DNA of 64,000 bases from Paramicrobacterium humi (GCF_900105715.1 NZ_FNRY01000001.1:930001-994000), one strand, 5' to 3'; shown: positions 54,704 to 63,682, counted from the first letter of the stretch. The notes: generated by a model from the sequence alone, not told the origin. Numbers and translations are program-made.

Positions 54704-54722
54704 GATACCCCCTCGGGGTATC
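54704..54722. promoter_or_regulatory. CsoR-like operator upstream of copZ
   Basis: GATACCCC and GGGGTATC flank CTC: perfect 8-base arms with three bases between. The form ATACCCC-n-GGGGTAT is that of known CsoR sites. It should repress copZ until Cu(I) binds the regulator. csoR is not in the window. Confidence 0.8.
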
Positions 54723-54767
54723 CGTGCCAACGACATACCTACCGTGGATATTCCTTCAAGGTCGGGT

Positions 54768-55496
54768 TCAGATGGGAAGCTCGTAGCCTCCGATCCAGCC
54801 TTGGATGTTGCCGATGATGAACGTCCACAGGCCGGAGAGCATCAGCACGCCCAGAAGGATCATCACGATGCCGCCGAGGATGTTGATCGCTTTGATGTGG
54901 TTGCGCAGGAACGCCATCGAACGGGAGGCCCAGCCGAACCCGAGCACAAGAAGCAGGAACGGGATCCCGAGGCCGAGGCAGTATACGAATCCGAGCAGGG
55001 CGCCGCGGCCGACGGATGCCGAGTCGAGACTGAGTGCGGAGATGGCCACTAGCGTCGGCCCAAAGCACGGCGTCCAGCCGAGCCCGAATGCGATGCCGAG
55101 AATCGGCGCCCCGGTGAGGCCCGCGCTGGGGGTGAGATTCAGGCGTGCGGTTCGTTGCAGGATTGGAACTAAGCCAAGGAAGGCCAGCCCCATGACGATG
55201 ACGGCCGCGCCGAGGATGCGGGTGATGAGATCCTGCCACTGGATCAGCCAGGCACCGATCGTTCCGAAAAGTGCACCGTAGGTGACGAACACGATGGTGA
55301 AGCCGAGCACGAATAGGCCCACCCCGAGGAACGCGCGCGCACGTTTTTCCTGTGGATTGGCCGTGCCCGTCACGTAAGCGAGGTAAGCCGGAACCAGGGG
55401 CAGCACACACGGTGAGGCGAAGGAGACGATTCCGGCGAGTACCGCGAGCGGGACAGCAACGATGAGCTGCCCATTGAAGACCAGTTCCGGGATCAC
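54768..55496 (-). CDS. ccdA: CcdA-like thiol-disulfide membrane protein
   Basis: A 242-residue six-helix protein that moves electrons from cytoplasmic thioredoxin to exported thiol proteins. The two conserved cysteines lie in VSFASPCVLPLVPAYLAY and FGLGWTPCFGPTL, each after a Pro-rich turn. The GTG at 55496 overlaps the tlpA stop as GTGA. With TlpA it forms the reducing pair of this block. Confidence 0.92.
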   Translation of the reverse strand: MIPELVFNGQLIVAVPLAVLAGIVSFASPCVLPLVPAYLAYVTGTANPQEKRARAFLGVGLFVLGFTIVFVTYGALFGTIGAWLIQWQDLITRILGAAVIVMGLAFLGLVPILQRTARLNLTPSAGLTGAPILGIAFGLGWTPCFGPTLVAISALSLDSASVGRGALLGFVYCLGLGIPFLLLVLGFGWASRSMAFLRNHIKAINILGGIVMILLGVLMLSGLWTFIIGNIQGWIGGYELPI

Positions 55497-56107
55497 GCCT
55501 CCTCCACCACCCGGTCAATCAGTGCGCTCAGCGTTGATCCATCCACCCGGCCGAGCACTCGCGCGGCCACGCGGCCCTCATGGTCGAGCACCAGGGTCGT
55601 GGGGACAGCATTCGGTGCCAGTTCGCCCGCGAAGCTGAGCTTTACGCTCCCGTCGGTGTCAGCGATGGAGGGGTAGCTGAGGCCGTAGGCGTTGGCGAAC
55701 TCTCGTGCGGTTGCAGCCTGATCGCGAATGTTCACCCCGAGGAAGCTGACACCGTCAGCACGATGGTCCTGGTACGTGCTCACCAGATCTGGGGCCTCTG
55801 CCCGGCATGGCGCGCAGGCGGCATACCAGAAATTCACGACGAGAACCGAACCGGCATAGTCCTCAGAGCTGATCTCTGCGCCCGTGTCGCTGGTACCGTT
55901 AAAAGTGACCGGCGCTCCACGGTCTGGGACTGGGATTTCCAGGATCGAGCCGTCGCCGGCGATATATCCCTTGTTGCTGCCAGAACGGTATTGTGCAGAG
56001 AGGTCCGCGTTCCCGGAACACGCTGCCAGCGTGATGGCGAGAAGCGTAGCCGCCGCGGCAGCAAGGAGACGCCTTGTGGCCGTGCTCGTCTTAGCCGATG
56101 TCAACAA
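55493..56107 (-). CDS. TlpA/ResA-like lipoprotein thioredoxin
   Basis: About 204 residues. The likely start is a TTG at 56107 (or 56104), with GGAG five bases before; an ATG at 56134 lies within the upstream gene and lacks a ribosome site. An N-terminal signal with lipobox LAAC gives an anchored protein. The thioredoxin-like domain has VVNFWYAACAPCRAEAPDL with the active CxxC (Cys-Ala-Pro-Cys), and NAVPTTLVLDHEG with the cis-Pro. It is reduced by CcdA. Its targets may be the metal proteins next to it. Confidence 0.87.
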   Translation of the reverse strand: MLTSAKTSTATRRLLAAAAATLLAITLAACSGNADLSAQYRSGSNKGYIAGDGSILEIPVPDRGAPVTFNGTSDTGAEISSEDYAGSVLVVNFWYAACAPCRAEAPDLVSTYQDHRADGVSFLGVNIRDQAATAREFANAYGLSYPSIADTDGSVKLSFAGELAPNAVPTTLVLDHEGRVAARVLGRVDGSTLSALIDRVVEEA

Positions 56108-56969
56108 TGGTGCTCCAAGTTTCACCGAGGTCATCGGATGTGACGATGCCGTGTTCGAGAGCGAGCACAAGAGAACCCTTCGAGGTGACGGTGAGCGCTT
56201 GAGCAATCCCGTCGATGGTGCCGCCGGAGACCCAGTCGCGGTCGCTCTGCTGTTCCCAGACGGTGCCGGAGGTGTCAATGCCGACCAGGCTGCCGCCACG
56301 TGTCGGATCGGCGGCCAGAAGAAACAGTGGCGGGGCGTCAGTCGCAATGCTAAACGTGGCACCGGCGTCAGAACTTATAGCGAGGCCGTTCTCGGTCGTC
56401 GCGTACACGATGTCGGGGTTGTTGTCCGCGACAAGTGCACGAGCCACCAGGCTGGCGCCCGGCTTCCAGCTCACCCCGCCGTCCGTGCTGATCTGGATCT
56501 CCTGAGAGTCGGTCCGGATGCCGTACAACCGTTTGGAGTCAGCCGGGCTTGCGGTGAGACTATGGAAATCCACTTCCCCGGCCAGTGACACGCGGGTCCA
56601 GTTCTTCCCGCGATCCTCACTCTTGAGCAAGCCGAGGTTCGGTGCCGCGAAATCCCGCGGAGAACTCTCTCCGGGGTGCCCGGAGGTGTACCAGGTGTCG
56701 CCGGCTGCGACGAAACCCATCGAGTCGAAGGCGATTTCTCCGATAGGGCCGGCGATCTCCGCTGCTTCTCCCGTGGTGACCTCGTAGATCCCATTGTGAG
56801 AGGCGACCAGGAGAGCACCCTCGGTCGATTCCGAGAGCGCGTGGATGTGAGCAAGTTCGGACGCAGCTGCCGGCGCGTCGTGCGGCTGAGTCGTTGAGCA
56901 CGCGGCCAGCGTCAGGATCACGCCAGCACAGGTGCTGGCGGCCATCGCCGTTCGAAGCAGGCGAGTCAT
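56091..56969 (-). CDS. Sialidase-like beta-propeller lipoprotein (F510_1955 type)
   Basis: A 292-residue lipoprotein: signal ending LTLAACS, then repeated propeller blades with Asp-box-like text (KSEDRGKNWTRVSL, STDGGVSWKPGA, SSDAGATFSIA, SDDLGETWSTI). Proteins of this type are called F510_1955 family glycosyl hydrolases, but no catalytic residues are clear. They often occur with DUF305 and DUF6153 in metal loci. Start ATG 56969. It overlaps the tlpA start by some 17 bases. Confidence 0.82.
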   Translation of the reverse strand: MTRLLRTAMAASTCAGVILTLAACSTTQPHDAPAAASELAHIHALSESTEGALLVASHNGIYEVTTGEAAEIAGPIGEIAFDSMGFVAAGDTWYTSGHPGESSPRDFAAPNLGLLKSEDRGKNWTRVSLAGEVDFHSLTASPADSKRLYGIRTDSQEIQISTDGGVSWKPGASLVARALVADNNPDIVYATTENGLAISSDAGATFSIATDAPPLFLLAADPTRGGSLVGIDTSGTVWEQQSDRDWVSGGTIDGIAQALTVTSKGSLVLALEHGIVTSDDLGETWSTIVDIG

Positions 56970-57100
56970 GCTCGACCCCTTTCTAACGCGTCTACTGCGG
57001 CAATGGTTGATGTTGCGAAGCACAGGCCGAACATGGATGTACAGAGATTCACTGAATCAATCCTTAAAGTCAGAAGTTAGATACCACCCGGTTCTTCTTG

Positions 57101-57676
57101 CTACAGGGTTTCGAGGAGGTCCTGCATTTTCTGGATCTCGGCGTTCTGGTCGTCGATGATCTTCTGGGCAAGAGCCAGCGCATCCGCGTTGTTTCCCTGA
57201 TCGATCTCGGCCTCAGCCATAGTGACCGCGCCCCTGTGATGTTCGATCATCTGCTCAAGGAACAGCGAGGAAGCGTCCGCGCCACTAGCAGCGTCGAGCT
57301 TGCCCATGTCCTCGCCGGACATCATCCTGTGATCCATCTGCATATCGCTCTCTACGCCCCATGCCTCTAGCCAGGAGTTCATCGTCTCGATCCCCGGGCC
57401 CTGAGCTTCTTTGATTTTCTGAGCGAGTGCTACTACTTGACGGTCTACACCGTCCTTGGCCAGCAGCATGTCGGACATCTCGATCGCCTGCTCGTGGTGG
57501 GCAGCCATTCCCATCGCGAAGTCGGCGTCGGCGTCATTAAATGTCGTCGACGAGATTTGCGCCGATGGCGAGTTGTCGGCGGTGGAACCGCTGCCGCTGC
57601 CGGGGTCGGAGCAGCCGGCGAGCACAAGAGCTGCTGCCAGGGCAGCAGAGGACAGCGAAATAGTACGAATTCTCAT
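57101..57676 (-). CDS. DUF305 lipoprotein
   Basis: A 191-residue secreted lipoprotein: lipobox LAGCS, then a Ser/Gly linker and two DUF305 helical modules with AAHHEQAIEMSDMLL and MIEHHRGAVTMAEAE. A Met/His/Asp-rich loop (SDMQMDHRMMSGEDMGKLD) between them could bind copper or other metal. Start is ATG 57676. It is upstream of the propeller lipoprotein, and the whole run may be co-transcribed. Confidence 0.9.
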   Translation of the reverse strand: MRIRTISLSSAALAAALVLAGCSDPGSGSGSTADNSPSAQISSTTFNDADADFAMGMAAHHEQAIEMSDMLLAKDGVDRQVVALAQKIKEAQGPGIETMNSWLEAWGVESDMQMDHRMMSGEDMGKLDAASGADASSLFLEQMIEHHRGAVTMAEAEIDQGNNADALALAQKIIDDQNAEIQKMQDLLETL

Positions 57677-57765
57677 TGTTCACTTTCAATCAGCAGGTAC
57701 GAATGATTCCCACGCGCCCATCCAGGCGCGAGTGCAACCGGTGACAGCACCGGCACGGGAGAGAA

Positions 57766-58191
57766 TCAGGTACGGCTGATTGAGAGTGCGTGAAGTGACG
57801 GCTGAGGCGGAACAGAAACAGTTCCGGCGTTGCCCTGCATCAGCGTGAGAGGGCGAACAAGGGCAGCAATCCGAGTGCACAGAAGTGGTACAGCGAAAAG
57901 CACGGGCAAGAGGAGCAGCGCGAGCACACATCCCATGACGGTCATTGCGTGTTCGCTGCCGCATGCTCCTGTGCAATCGGCAGCGTTTTGACCATGATCA
58001 GGCATCGGTGAGACATCGACTGTCGACGTCGTGATGACCGGACTCGTGGCGCCTATGGAATGCTCCGGAGCCGTTGTGAACGAGTGCATTGAGAGCAAGC
58101 CGATAACAATAGCAAGAACAGCGAGAACGCTCAGCAGCAGGTTGCGAGAGGCCACGCCATCCGGCGTCAAGCGTCGCTGCAGGGCATGCAC
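57766..58191 (-). CDS. DUF6153 family membrane protein
   Basis: A 141-residue protein from GTG 58191 (GGGAGG upstream). It has one helix near 18-40 and a second near 85-110. Between them is a loop with His, Met and Cys residues (PMPDHGQNAADCTGACGSEHA), a feature of DUF6153 proteins. It probably heads the metal-redox operon. Function unknown. Confidence 0.78.
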   Translation of the reverse strand: MHALQRRLTPDGVASRNLLLSVLAVLAIVIGLLSMHSFTTAPEHSIGATSPVITTSTVDVSPMPDHGQNAADCTGACGSEHAMTVMGCVLALLLLPVLFAVPLLCTRIAALVRPLTLMQGNAGTVSVPPQPSLHALSISRT

Positions 58192-58410
58192 GTTGAAACC
58201 TCCCTCGTTCGATTGTTAACTAACTATTCCAGTTCTCGATGTGTCGAGTCTGCGAAATCCAGTTTGGTTCAAAAACATCCCCTATAGCGAGCATCGTCTG
58301 CTAGTTCTCTTAATCTCCGCGGCGCAAAAGCGCACCCGAGCGTTATGTTGGGTCGGAGAACTGATTGATCTGATAGCGCCGTGGAATCGAGGAGTGGCGG
58401 GAGGAAGTGC

Positions 58411-58761
58411 GTGTCCACCTACATCAGCATTGCCGTCCTTCTCGCCGCCGCGCTGTTGGCAGTCGGTGGCCTCTACCTGCTGGCCCGGTATACCGCCGTG
58501 GCCGCAGACCCGCTTGAACGGATGCCGTTTCTCTCCGGCTGGGCAGCGCAGGAACATGCCCTATCCCGGTACCACGCCAGGTGGTATCCGTTGACCCTGC
58601 TTTTTCTCGCCTTTGACGTGGAGATGCTCTTCATGTATCCGTGGGCAGTGGTCGTCGCACGAGACGGTATCGGTGCCGTTATCGAGATGTTCGTATTCCT
58701 CGGCGTGCTCATGGTTGCTGTCGTCTGGGCCTGGCGAGAGGGAGCGCTGCGGTGGGTCTGA
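58411..58761 (+). CDS. nuoA: Complex I-like subunit A
   Basis: A 116-residue three-helix protein matching NuoA. The conserved region RWYPLTLLFLAFDVEMLFMY keeps the Asp-Val-Glu of the membrane arm. GTG 58411 has GGGAGGAAG upstream. The next gene starts within its last codons. The preceding 219 bases hold no gene and may contain the operon promoter. Confidence 0.9.
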   Translation: MSTYISIAVLLAAALLAVGGLYLLARYTAVAADPLERMPFLSGWAAQEHALSRYHARWYPLTLLFLAFDVEMLFMYPWAVVVARDGIGAVIEMFVFLGVLMVAVVWAWREGALRWV

Positions 58762-59939
58762 GGGCAAGTATCGCGCTCCGGGCGGTGCAGAGCGTCCATG
58801 TTCTCGTCGTCGAGGCACCTGGGTGGGGTGTGACTCGGATGCGGGTCGAGGCGGAACTCGCCCGCCGGGGCTGGGCGGCGGCACGTTCCCCGGCGGATGC
58901 CGACGTGCTACTGGTGTGTGGAGTACCGGGGAAGAAGCTCGAGTCCGTGTGCGCACGAATCTGGTCGCAGCTTCCCGGTCCGCGTGCCCGGGTAGCAGTC
59001 CACGGCGCAAGCGACGTCGCCTCAGCGCTGGAGAAGGCAGCGACTGAACTACTCGATGACGGCAGACAGCAGGGCGATGCACGGACCCGCTCGCACCAAC
59101 CGATGGAGACGAGGGAGACCGAGCCTGCAGAGCACGGCGGGAACGAGGAATCGGCCGAGCACAGCAAGCCCATGGACATGGACATGGACATGGACATGGA
59201 CATGAGCATGGACATGCCGATGCCGGGAGGAATTCCTCTGGCGAGCGGCGGGTCTGACCGCGACGGCCTTGAGATGGATGTCCTTCACGTGCCCCTTGGC
59301 CCGGTACTCCCCCACTGGCCCGCGGGCCTCGTGGTGCACTGTGCGCTTCAGGGCGATGTGATCGTGAGCGCTGAACCCGAAGTCCTGCCGGCGGGACTGC
59401 AACCGAACAACGGCGGCCCTATCGGGAACAATGACCGGTCGGCGGAGGACGAACGACGGAGCACGGTCATCCGTCTTTCCGATGCCGCTGTGCAGGTGCT
59501 TGCTTTGGCCGGATGGTCGCATGCGGCAGGCCGCGCACGAAGGATTCGCGACGAGGTGTCGGCGGGCACGGCACTGGTCGACGTTGCAGCGGACCTCGAC
59601 GGCCTCGCGCGGAGCGTCAGCCGTTCCTGGCTTCTGCGCTGGGCGCTGAAAGGCATCACCGTCGGCGGTGCCTTCGCGAACGCCGGGGAAGGAATTGGCC
59701 AGGATGAGCCTGAGACGGTGCGAGACCGTCTCATCGGCTGGCTTGACGAGGCGCGGCGCATCGCCCGGGACAACAGGGAAGCGTACGAGTCGCCGGACAA
59801 CCCGGAGCTGCAGCGGAGCCTTCTGGACGCAATCCCACGACTGCTCAGCGGCACGGATGTTGCGACGGCGCGACTCATCGTCGCCGGCCTGGCAATCCAG
59901 ACGGCCCAGATCGCCCAGGATCGAGAGCCGCGCACATGA
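58752..59939 (+). CDS. Fused, degenerate NuoB/NuoD-like protein
   Basis: A 395-residue protein starting at GTG 58752. The first 100 residues resemble NuoB or the small subunit of group 4 hydrogenases: VHVLVVEAPGWGVTRMRVEA, DADVLLVCGVPGKKLESVCA, then RIWSQLPGPRARVAV. The cysteines that hold cluster N2 are absent; the place of the Cys pair reads APGWG. A linker holds five Met-Asp pairs. The last 220 residues look like NuoD (VHCALQGDVIVSAEPEVL and helical bundle VQVLALAGWSHAAGRARRI), but the quinone-site His pair is absent. NuoC-like text is not seen. It overlaps both neighbours. Confidence 0.78.
   Translation: MGLRASIALRAVQSVHVLVVEAPGWGVTRMRVEAELARRGWAAARSPADADVLLVCGVPGKKLESVCARIWSQLPGPRARVAVHGASDVASALEKAATELLDDGRQQGDARTRSHQPMETRETEPAEHGGNEESAEHSKPMDMDMDMDMDMSMDMPMPGGIPLASGGSDRDGLEMDVLHVPLGPVLPHWPAGLVVHCALQGDVIVSAEPEVLPAGLQPNNGGPIGNNDRSAEDERRSTVIRLSDAAVQVLALAGWSHAAGRARRIRDEVSAGTALVDVAADLDGLARSVSRSWLLRWALKGITVGGAFANAGEGIGQDEPETVRDRLIGWLDEARRIARDNREAYESPDNPELQRSLLDAIPRLLSGTDVATARLIVAGLAIQTAQIAQDREPRT
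59172..59219 (+). repeat. ATGGAC hexamer repeat coding for Met-Asp pairs
   Basis: ATGGAC is repeated five times from 59172, followed by ATGAGC, ATGGAC and two ATGCCG. It codes a Met-Asp tract in the linker of the fused NuoB/D-like protein. Met-rich tracts may bind Cu(I) or other soft metal; the block next door is also a metal block. Such repeats are prone to length change. Confidence 0.9.
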
Positions 59940-60871
59940 TGGACGCCGCCGGGACGAATCCTGCCTGGGCCCTGCTCGCCCCGGTCGTGCTCGGCCTTCT
60001 CGCCCTGGCAGCAGCGGCTCTCAATGGGATCCTCGTCGCCCGGGCCGAGGGCCGGACCTTCCGGTCGGGGGCGGCCGCTCCGGTGTTCGAGCTCGCTCGC
60101 CTGATGCGGCAGCGGCGGCGCACCACCGTAGCGGCCGACGTGCTGCTGTGGCGTATCGGCTGCTCCGGCCTCGTGGTGGTCGCGTTGCTGAAGACGGCGG
60201 TTATCCCGATGGGGCCGTGGGTCCTGGCCGACATACCGGTCGGGGTCGTCTGGTTCAACGCGATGGATGTCATGGTCTGGGCGGTCGTCTGGCTGATCGG
60301 CTGGGGCGCGAACAGCGCCTACTCGCTGATCGGCGGCTACCGGTTTCTCGCGCAAGCCGTGTCATATGAACTGCCGCTGATGTTCGCACTGGTCACCCCC
60401 GCCGTCGCGGCGCGGAGCTTGCGGGTGAGCGATGTGATTGCCGCTCAGCAGGAGCTGTGGTTCATCGTCTGGATGCCCGTCGCTTTCGTCGTCTACTGCC
60501 TGAGCGTCGTCGCCTTCTCCAGTTGGGGGCCGTTCGCAACCGCAGCGAGCGGAGATATCGCCGGCGGTATCCTCACCGAGGTCTCCGGAGTGGACCGGCT
60601 GTTGATTCTCGCGGGACGCTATGCGCTGCTCACGACCGGCGCCGCCTTCGCCGTTGCCCTCTTTCTGGGCGGTGGGGCCGGCCCGCTGTTACCGGACTGG
60701 CTGTGGACGCTCGTGAAAACCCTGCTGCTGCTTGCGGCGTTCGTCGCCGTGCGGCATCGCATGCCGGAGGTGCGCCCCGATCGTCTCGCCGAGGTCGCGT
60801 GGATGATCGGGCTCCCCGTCGTTCTTCTGCAGACGCTCATTGTCTCCATCGTCGTGGCTGTCAGGGGTTGA
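59936..60871 (+). CDS. nuoH: Complex I-like subunit H, altered quinone site
   Basis: A 311-residue protein with eight helices matching NuoH: NSAYSLIGGYRFLAQAVSYELPL keeps the core. The usual acidic loop ETNRAPFDLPEAESE is here FSSWGPFATAASGD, losing most acidic residues that line the quinone chamber; TEVSG remains. The ATG at 59936 overlaps the upstream stop. Without those residues normal quinone chemistry is doubtful. Confidence 0.88.
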   Translation: MMDAAGTNPAWALLAPVVLGLLALAAAALNGILVARAEGRTFRSGAAAPVFELARLMRQRRRTTVAADVLLWRIGCSGLVVVALLKTAVIPMGPWVLADIPVGVVWFNAMDVMVWAVVWLIGWGANSAYSLIGGYRFLAQAVSYELPLMFALVTPAVAARSLRVSDVIAAQQELWFIVWMPVAFVVYCLSVVAFSSWGPFATAASGDIAGGILTEVSGVDRLLILAGRYALLTTGAAFAVALFLGGGAGPLLPDWLWTLVKTLLLLAAFVAVRHRMPEVRPDRLAEVAWMIGLPVVLLQTLIVSIVVAVRG

Positions 60872-60873
60872 GG

Positions 60874-61437
60874 ATGCTGTCGATCATCGTTTTCTCTGTA
60901 CTGGCGGTCATTGCTCTCGCCTCGGGAATCGCGGTCTTCCGTGTCGACTCGATGGCGCGCGCGACCTACGCCCTGGCTGTCTCGTTCGTCGCGGTCGGTG
61001 CGATGCTCCTGATGTTCGACCTCGACTACGTCGGGGTCATCACGATTCTCATGATGGTGATGGAGATGGCCATCATGGCGATCTACATGATCATGTTCAT
61101 GGGCATGAACCCCGCCCTCATGCCGATGAGCATGGTGCATAACAAGCGCTGGTCGGCGATCCTCGCCGGGGGAACCTTCCTCCTGCTGGCCGGTGGGGCG
61201 CTGCTCGTTCCCTGGCCGGCGCGCGTCGGTTCGCCGGCAACCGACTCGACCGCATCCCTCGGCGAGGCGATCATGGGGTCGAAGATGCTGGTGATGCTCA
61301 CCGTGAGCCCGATCCTGTTCGCCACGATCGTCGCCGCACTCGTGCTCGCGAACCCCCGCGGCCGCTATGACCGGTGGGGCGACAACCTGCAGCGTCCCAG
61401 CCCCGACGACCCGCAGCAAGGAGGGTTCGGCAAATGA
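60874..61437 (+). CDS. nuoJ: Complex I-like subunit J
   Basis: A 187-residue five-helix protein matching NuoJ: VFSVLAVIALASGIAVF at the start, DYVGVITILMMVMEMAIMAIY in helix 3. The third helix is unusually rich in Met. A loop of about 45 residues precedes the last helix. The ATG is 2 bases after the nuoH stop; the stop overlaps nuoK as ATGA. Confidence 0.88.
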   Translation: MLSIIVFSVLAVIALASGIAVFRVDSMARATYALAVSFVAVGAMLLMFDLDYVGVITILMMVMEMAIMAIYMIMFMGMNPALMPMSMVHNKRWSAILAGGTFLLLAGGALLVPWPARVGSPATDSTASLGEAIMGSKMLVMLTVSPILFATIVAALVLANPRGRYDRWGDNLQRPSPDDPQQGGFGK

Positions 61438-61736
61438 CACTGCAGCTCGTTCTTATCGCCGCCGCGGCGCTATTCTGCGTCGGGCTCTACGGTGCGCTCT
61501 CCCAGCAGGTCGTCGTCATGGTCATGATGGGTTTGGAGCTGATGCTCAACGGCGTCATCCTCGCTGCGGCTGCCTTCTGGTGGTTCCTCGCACCGACCCC
61601 GGACGGACAGGTGCTCCTGCTCGTGGTGATCGCAGCGATGACCGTCGAGATGGCAATGGGCTTCGCGGTCGCCACCCTCCTGCACCGGTCCCGCGGGTCC
61701 GATATGACCGACTCGGCAACGGACCTCTCCGGATGA
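61434..61736 (+). CDS. nuoK: Complex I-like subunit K
   Basis: A 100-residue three-helix protein with both acidic residues of NuoK: Glu in VMMGLELMLNGV and Glu in MTVEMAMGFAV. These form part of the proton path in the membrane arm. Start and stop overlap the neighbours as ATGA and ATGA-like joints. Length is normal. Confidence 0.9.
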   Translation: MTLQLVLIAAAALFCVGLYGALSQQVVVMVMMGLELMLNGVILAAAAFWWFLAPTPDGQVLLLVVIAAMTVEMAMGFAVATLLHRSRGSDMTDSATDLSG

Positions 61737-63679
61737 ACGCCGCAGCAGTGAGTGCGATTGGTGTGACGTCGCTGTGGCTTCTCGTCGGCCTGCCCGCTCT
61801 CGCGGGAATCGCGCTCTGCATCACGGGCCAGCACGCGAACCGGGTGGCGGTTCCGGTATCCCTTGGCACTGCGGCCGTGACCGTGGCGTCGGCGTTCGTC
61901 GTCGCCTTCTCCCGCCCCGCCGTCGAAGTCCCGTTCTTAGCCGGTGCCCCATTCGGGCTAGCGGTGGACGGGCTCTCGGCGATGATCGTACCGACGGTCG
62001 CCGTCATCACCCTCGCGGTCCTGGTCTTCGCAGCTGCTGAGGGAACCGAAGCGCCGGCGCGCTTCCACGGACTGATGCTCATCTTCGCGGCGGCCGTTGC
62101 GGTGACGGCGACCGCCACGACACTGCCCGCTTTGCTGTTCGCCTGGGAGATCATGGGCGCCATGTCCTATGCGCTGATCGGTTTCCGCTGGCGGGAAGAC
62201 TTCCGGGTCACAGCGGGACTAACCGCGTTCATCACGACAAGGATCGGAGATCTCGGCCTCTATATTGCGGCCGGAGCCGCAATAGCCGGCGGCGCCGGGT
62301 TGGGACTCGCGGACCTCGCGACAGCAGCCTCCCCCTGGCACCACCTCATCACCGCGGGAATCCTGATGGCCGCATTCGGCAAGGCCGCCCAACTGCCCTT
62401 TAGCTTCTGGCTTTCCCGGGCGATGGAAGGCCCGAGCCCGGTCAGCGCCCTCCTGCATTCCGCGGCCATGGTGGCGATGGGCGGCTACCTCCTCCTCCGA
62501 CTCTCCCCGCTACTGGAGGTCACCGGCTGGGCTGGCCCGACGGCAGCGTGGGTGGGAGCTGTGACCGCCCTGTTGCTGGGAGCAGTCGCCGTGGCCCAGC
62601 GCGACCTCAAGCAGCTCCTGGCGGCATCCACTGCAGCGCAGCTCGGCTTCGTGGTGCTAGCGGCGGGTGTCGGTTCGATAGCCGGCGGAACAGCGCACCT
62701 GATCGCACACGCGTCGACGAAAGCCCTGCTGTTCCTGGCCGCGGGCGCGTGGCTGAGCGCCCTCGGAACCAAACAGCTCTCAGCCCTCCGCGGGGCGGCA
62801 CGTCGCTGGCCGCTGGTCGGAGTGACGTTCGCCGTCGGCGCGCTCTCACTGGCCGGCGTCGTTCCGCTCTCGCTCTGGGCGACGAAGGACGATGTTCTTG
62901 CCGGAGCGCTCGAGGCAAACCCGCTGCTGTATGTCGTCGGGCTGGCCGCCGCAGCGCTCTCTGCCGCCTACGCAGGAAAGGCTCTCGTCATGGTGTGGCG
63001 TCGCCCGCTGTCGAACGCACGCGACGAGTACGACACCGAGCAGCCCGGCACCCGGCACGTCGGCACCTGGGAACGGATACCGCTGGTCGTACTGGCAGCC
63101 GGCGCGGCAGTATCCGGAGTACTCGCCCTTCCCCCCGTCGGAAACTGGCTGCGCGGTGAGCTCGGAGCGCAATCCGACCCCCGGCCGGGCCTGCTCGAAC
63201 TGGCCGGCTCGGCCATCCTGGCGCTCCTCGTGCTCGGGTTGGTGGCCTGGAAACGGATGCCCCAGCCGGCGTGGGCGGAGAAGTGGCTGGGGTTGGAGCA
63301 GACCACCCGTGTACTCGTGGTCACTCCCGTGCTCTCCCTGAGTGAACGGCTGGCCCGCTTCGACGACGCGGTGCTCGACCGCGGCATTCACGCCGTCGCT
63401 CGTAAAGCTGTGCGCGGAGCACGCAGCCTGGCCCTGTTCGATGACCGAGGCCTGGATGCGGCGGTCACCGCGACGGCTCGTGCCGGCGTGCGTGCCGCAT
63501 CCGTCGCCGCGGCGGCTGACACCAGCGGCGTCGATGCGGCGGTCGAAGCCGCAGCCCGCACGGCTCGTCGGCTGGGCTCGGCAGCTCGGCGGCCGCAGAC
63601 CGGCCGGCTCCACCAGTATTACGCGCAGATCACCGTCGTTCTCGCTGTCGCCGTCGTCCTTCTTCTCGTTGTGAGGTAG
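61733..63679 (+). CDS. nuoL: Complex I-like antiporter subunit L
   Basis: A 648-residue protein with about 16 helices. The pump residues are kept: Glu in LLFAWEIMGAMSYALIG, Lys in MAAFGKAAQLPFSFWL, His in VSALLHSAAMVAMG, and the Lys in ASTKALLFLAAGAW. The C-terminal stretch (about 480-620) is a charged, Ala/Arg-rich region with the amphipathic helix, then a final membrane helix. Length matches NuoL. Confidence 0.92.
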   Translation: MNAAAVSAIGVTSLWLLVGLPALAGIALCITGQHANRVAVPVSLGTAAVTVASAFVVAFSRPAVEVPFLAGAPFGLAVDGLSAMIVPTVAVITLAVLVFAAAEGTEAPARFHGLMLIFAAAVAVTATATTLPALLFAWEIMGAMSYALIGFRWREDFRVTAGLTAFITTRIGDLGLYIAAGAAIAGGAGLGLADLATAASPWHHLITAGILMAAFGKAAQLPFSFWLSRAMEGPSPVSALLHSAAMVAMGGYLLLRLSPLLEVTGWAGPTAAWVGAVTALLLGAVAVAQRDLKQLLAASTAAQLGFVVLAAGVGSIAGGTAHLIAHASTKALLFLAAGAWLSALGTKQLSALRGAARRWPLVGVTFAVGALSLAGVVPLSLWATKDDVLAGALEANPLLYVVGLAAAALSAAYAGKALVMVWRRPLSNARDEYDTEQPGTRHVGTWERIPLVVLAAGAAVSGVLALPPVGNWLRGELGAQSDPRPGLLELAGSAILALLVLGLVAWKRMPQPAWAEKWLGLEQTTRVLVVTPVLSLSERLARFDDAVLDRGIHAVARKAVRGARSLALFDDRGLDAAVTATARAGVRAASVAAAADTSGVDAAVEAAARTARRLGSAARRPQTGRLHQYYAQITVVLAVAVVLLLVVR

Positions 63680-63682
63680 CCC

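Noticed and set aside
59172-59219. Hexamer repeat considered as CRISPR or regulatory iteron
   Set aside because: It is in frame within a gene and simply codes Met-Asp pairs.
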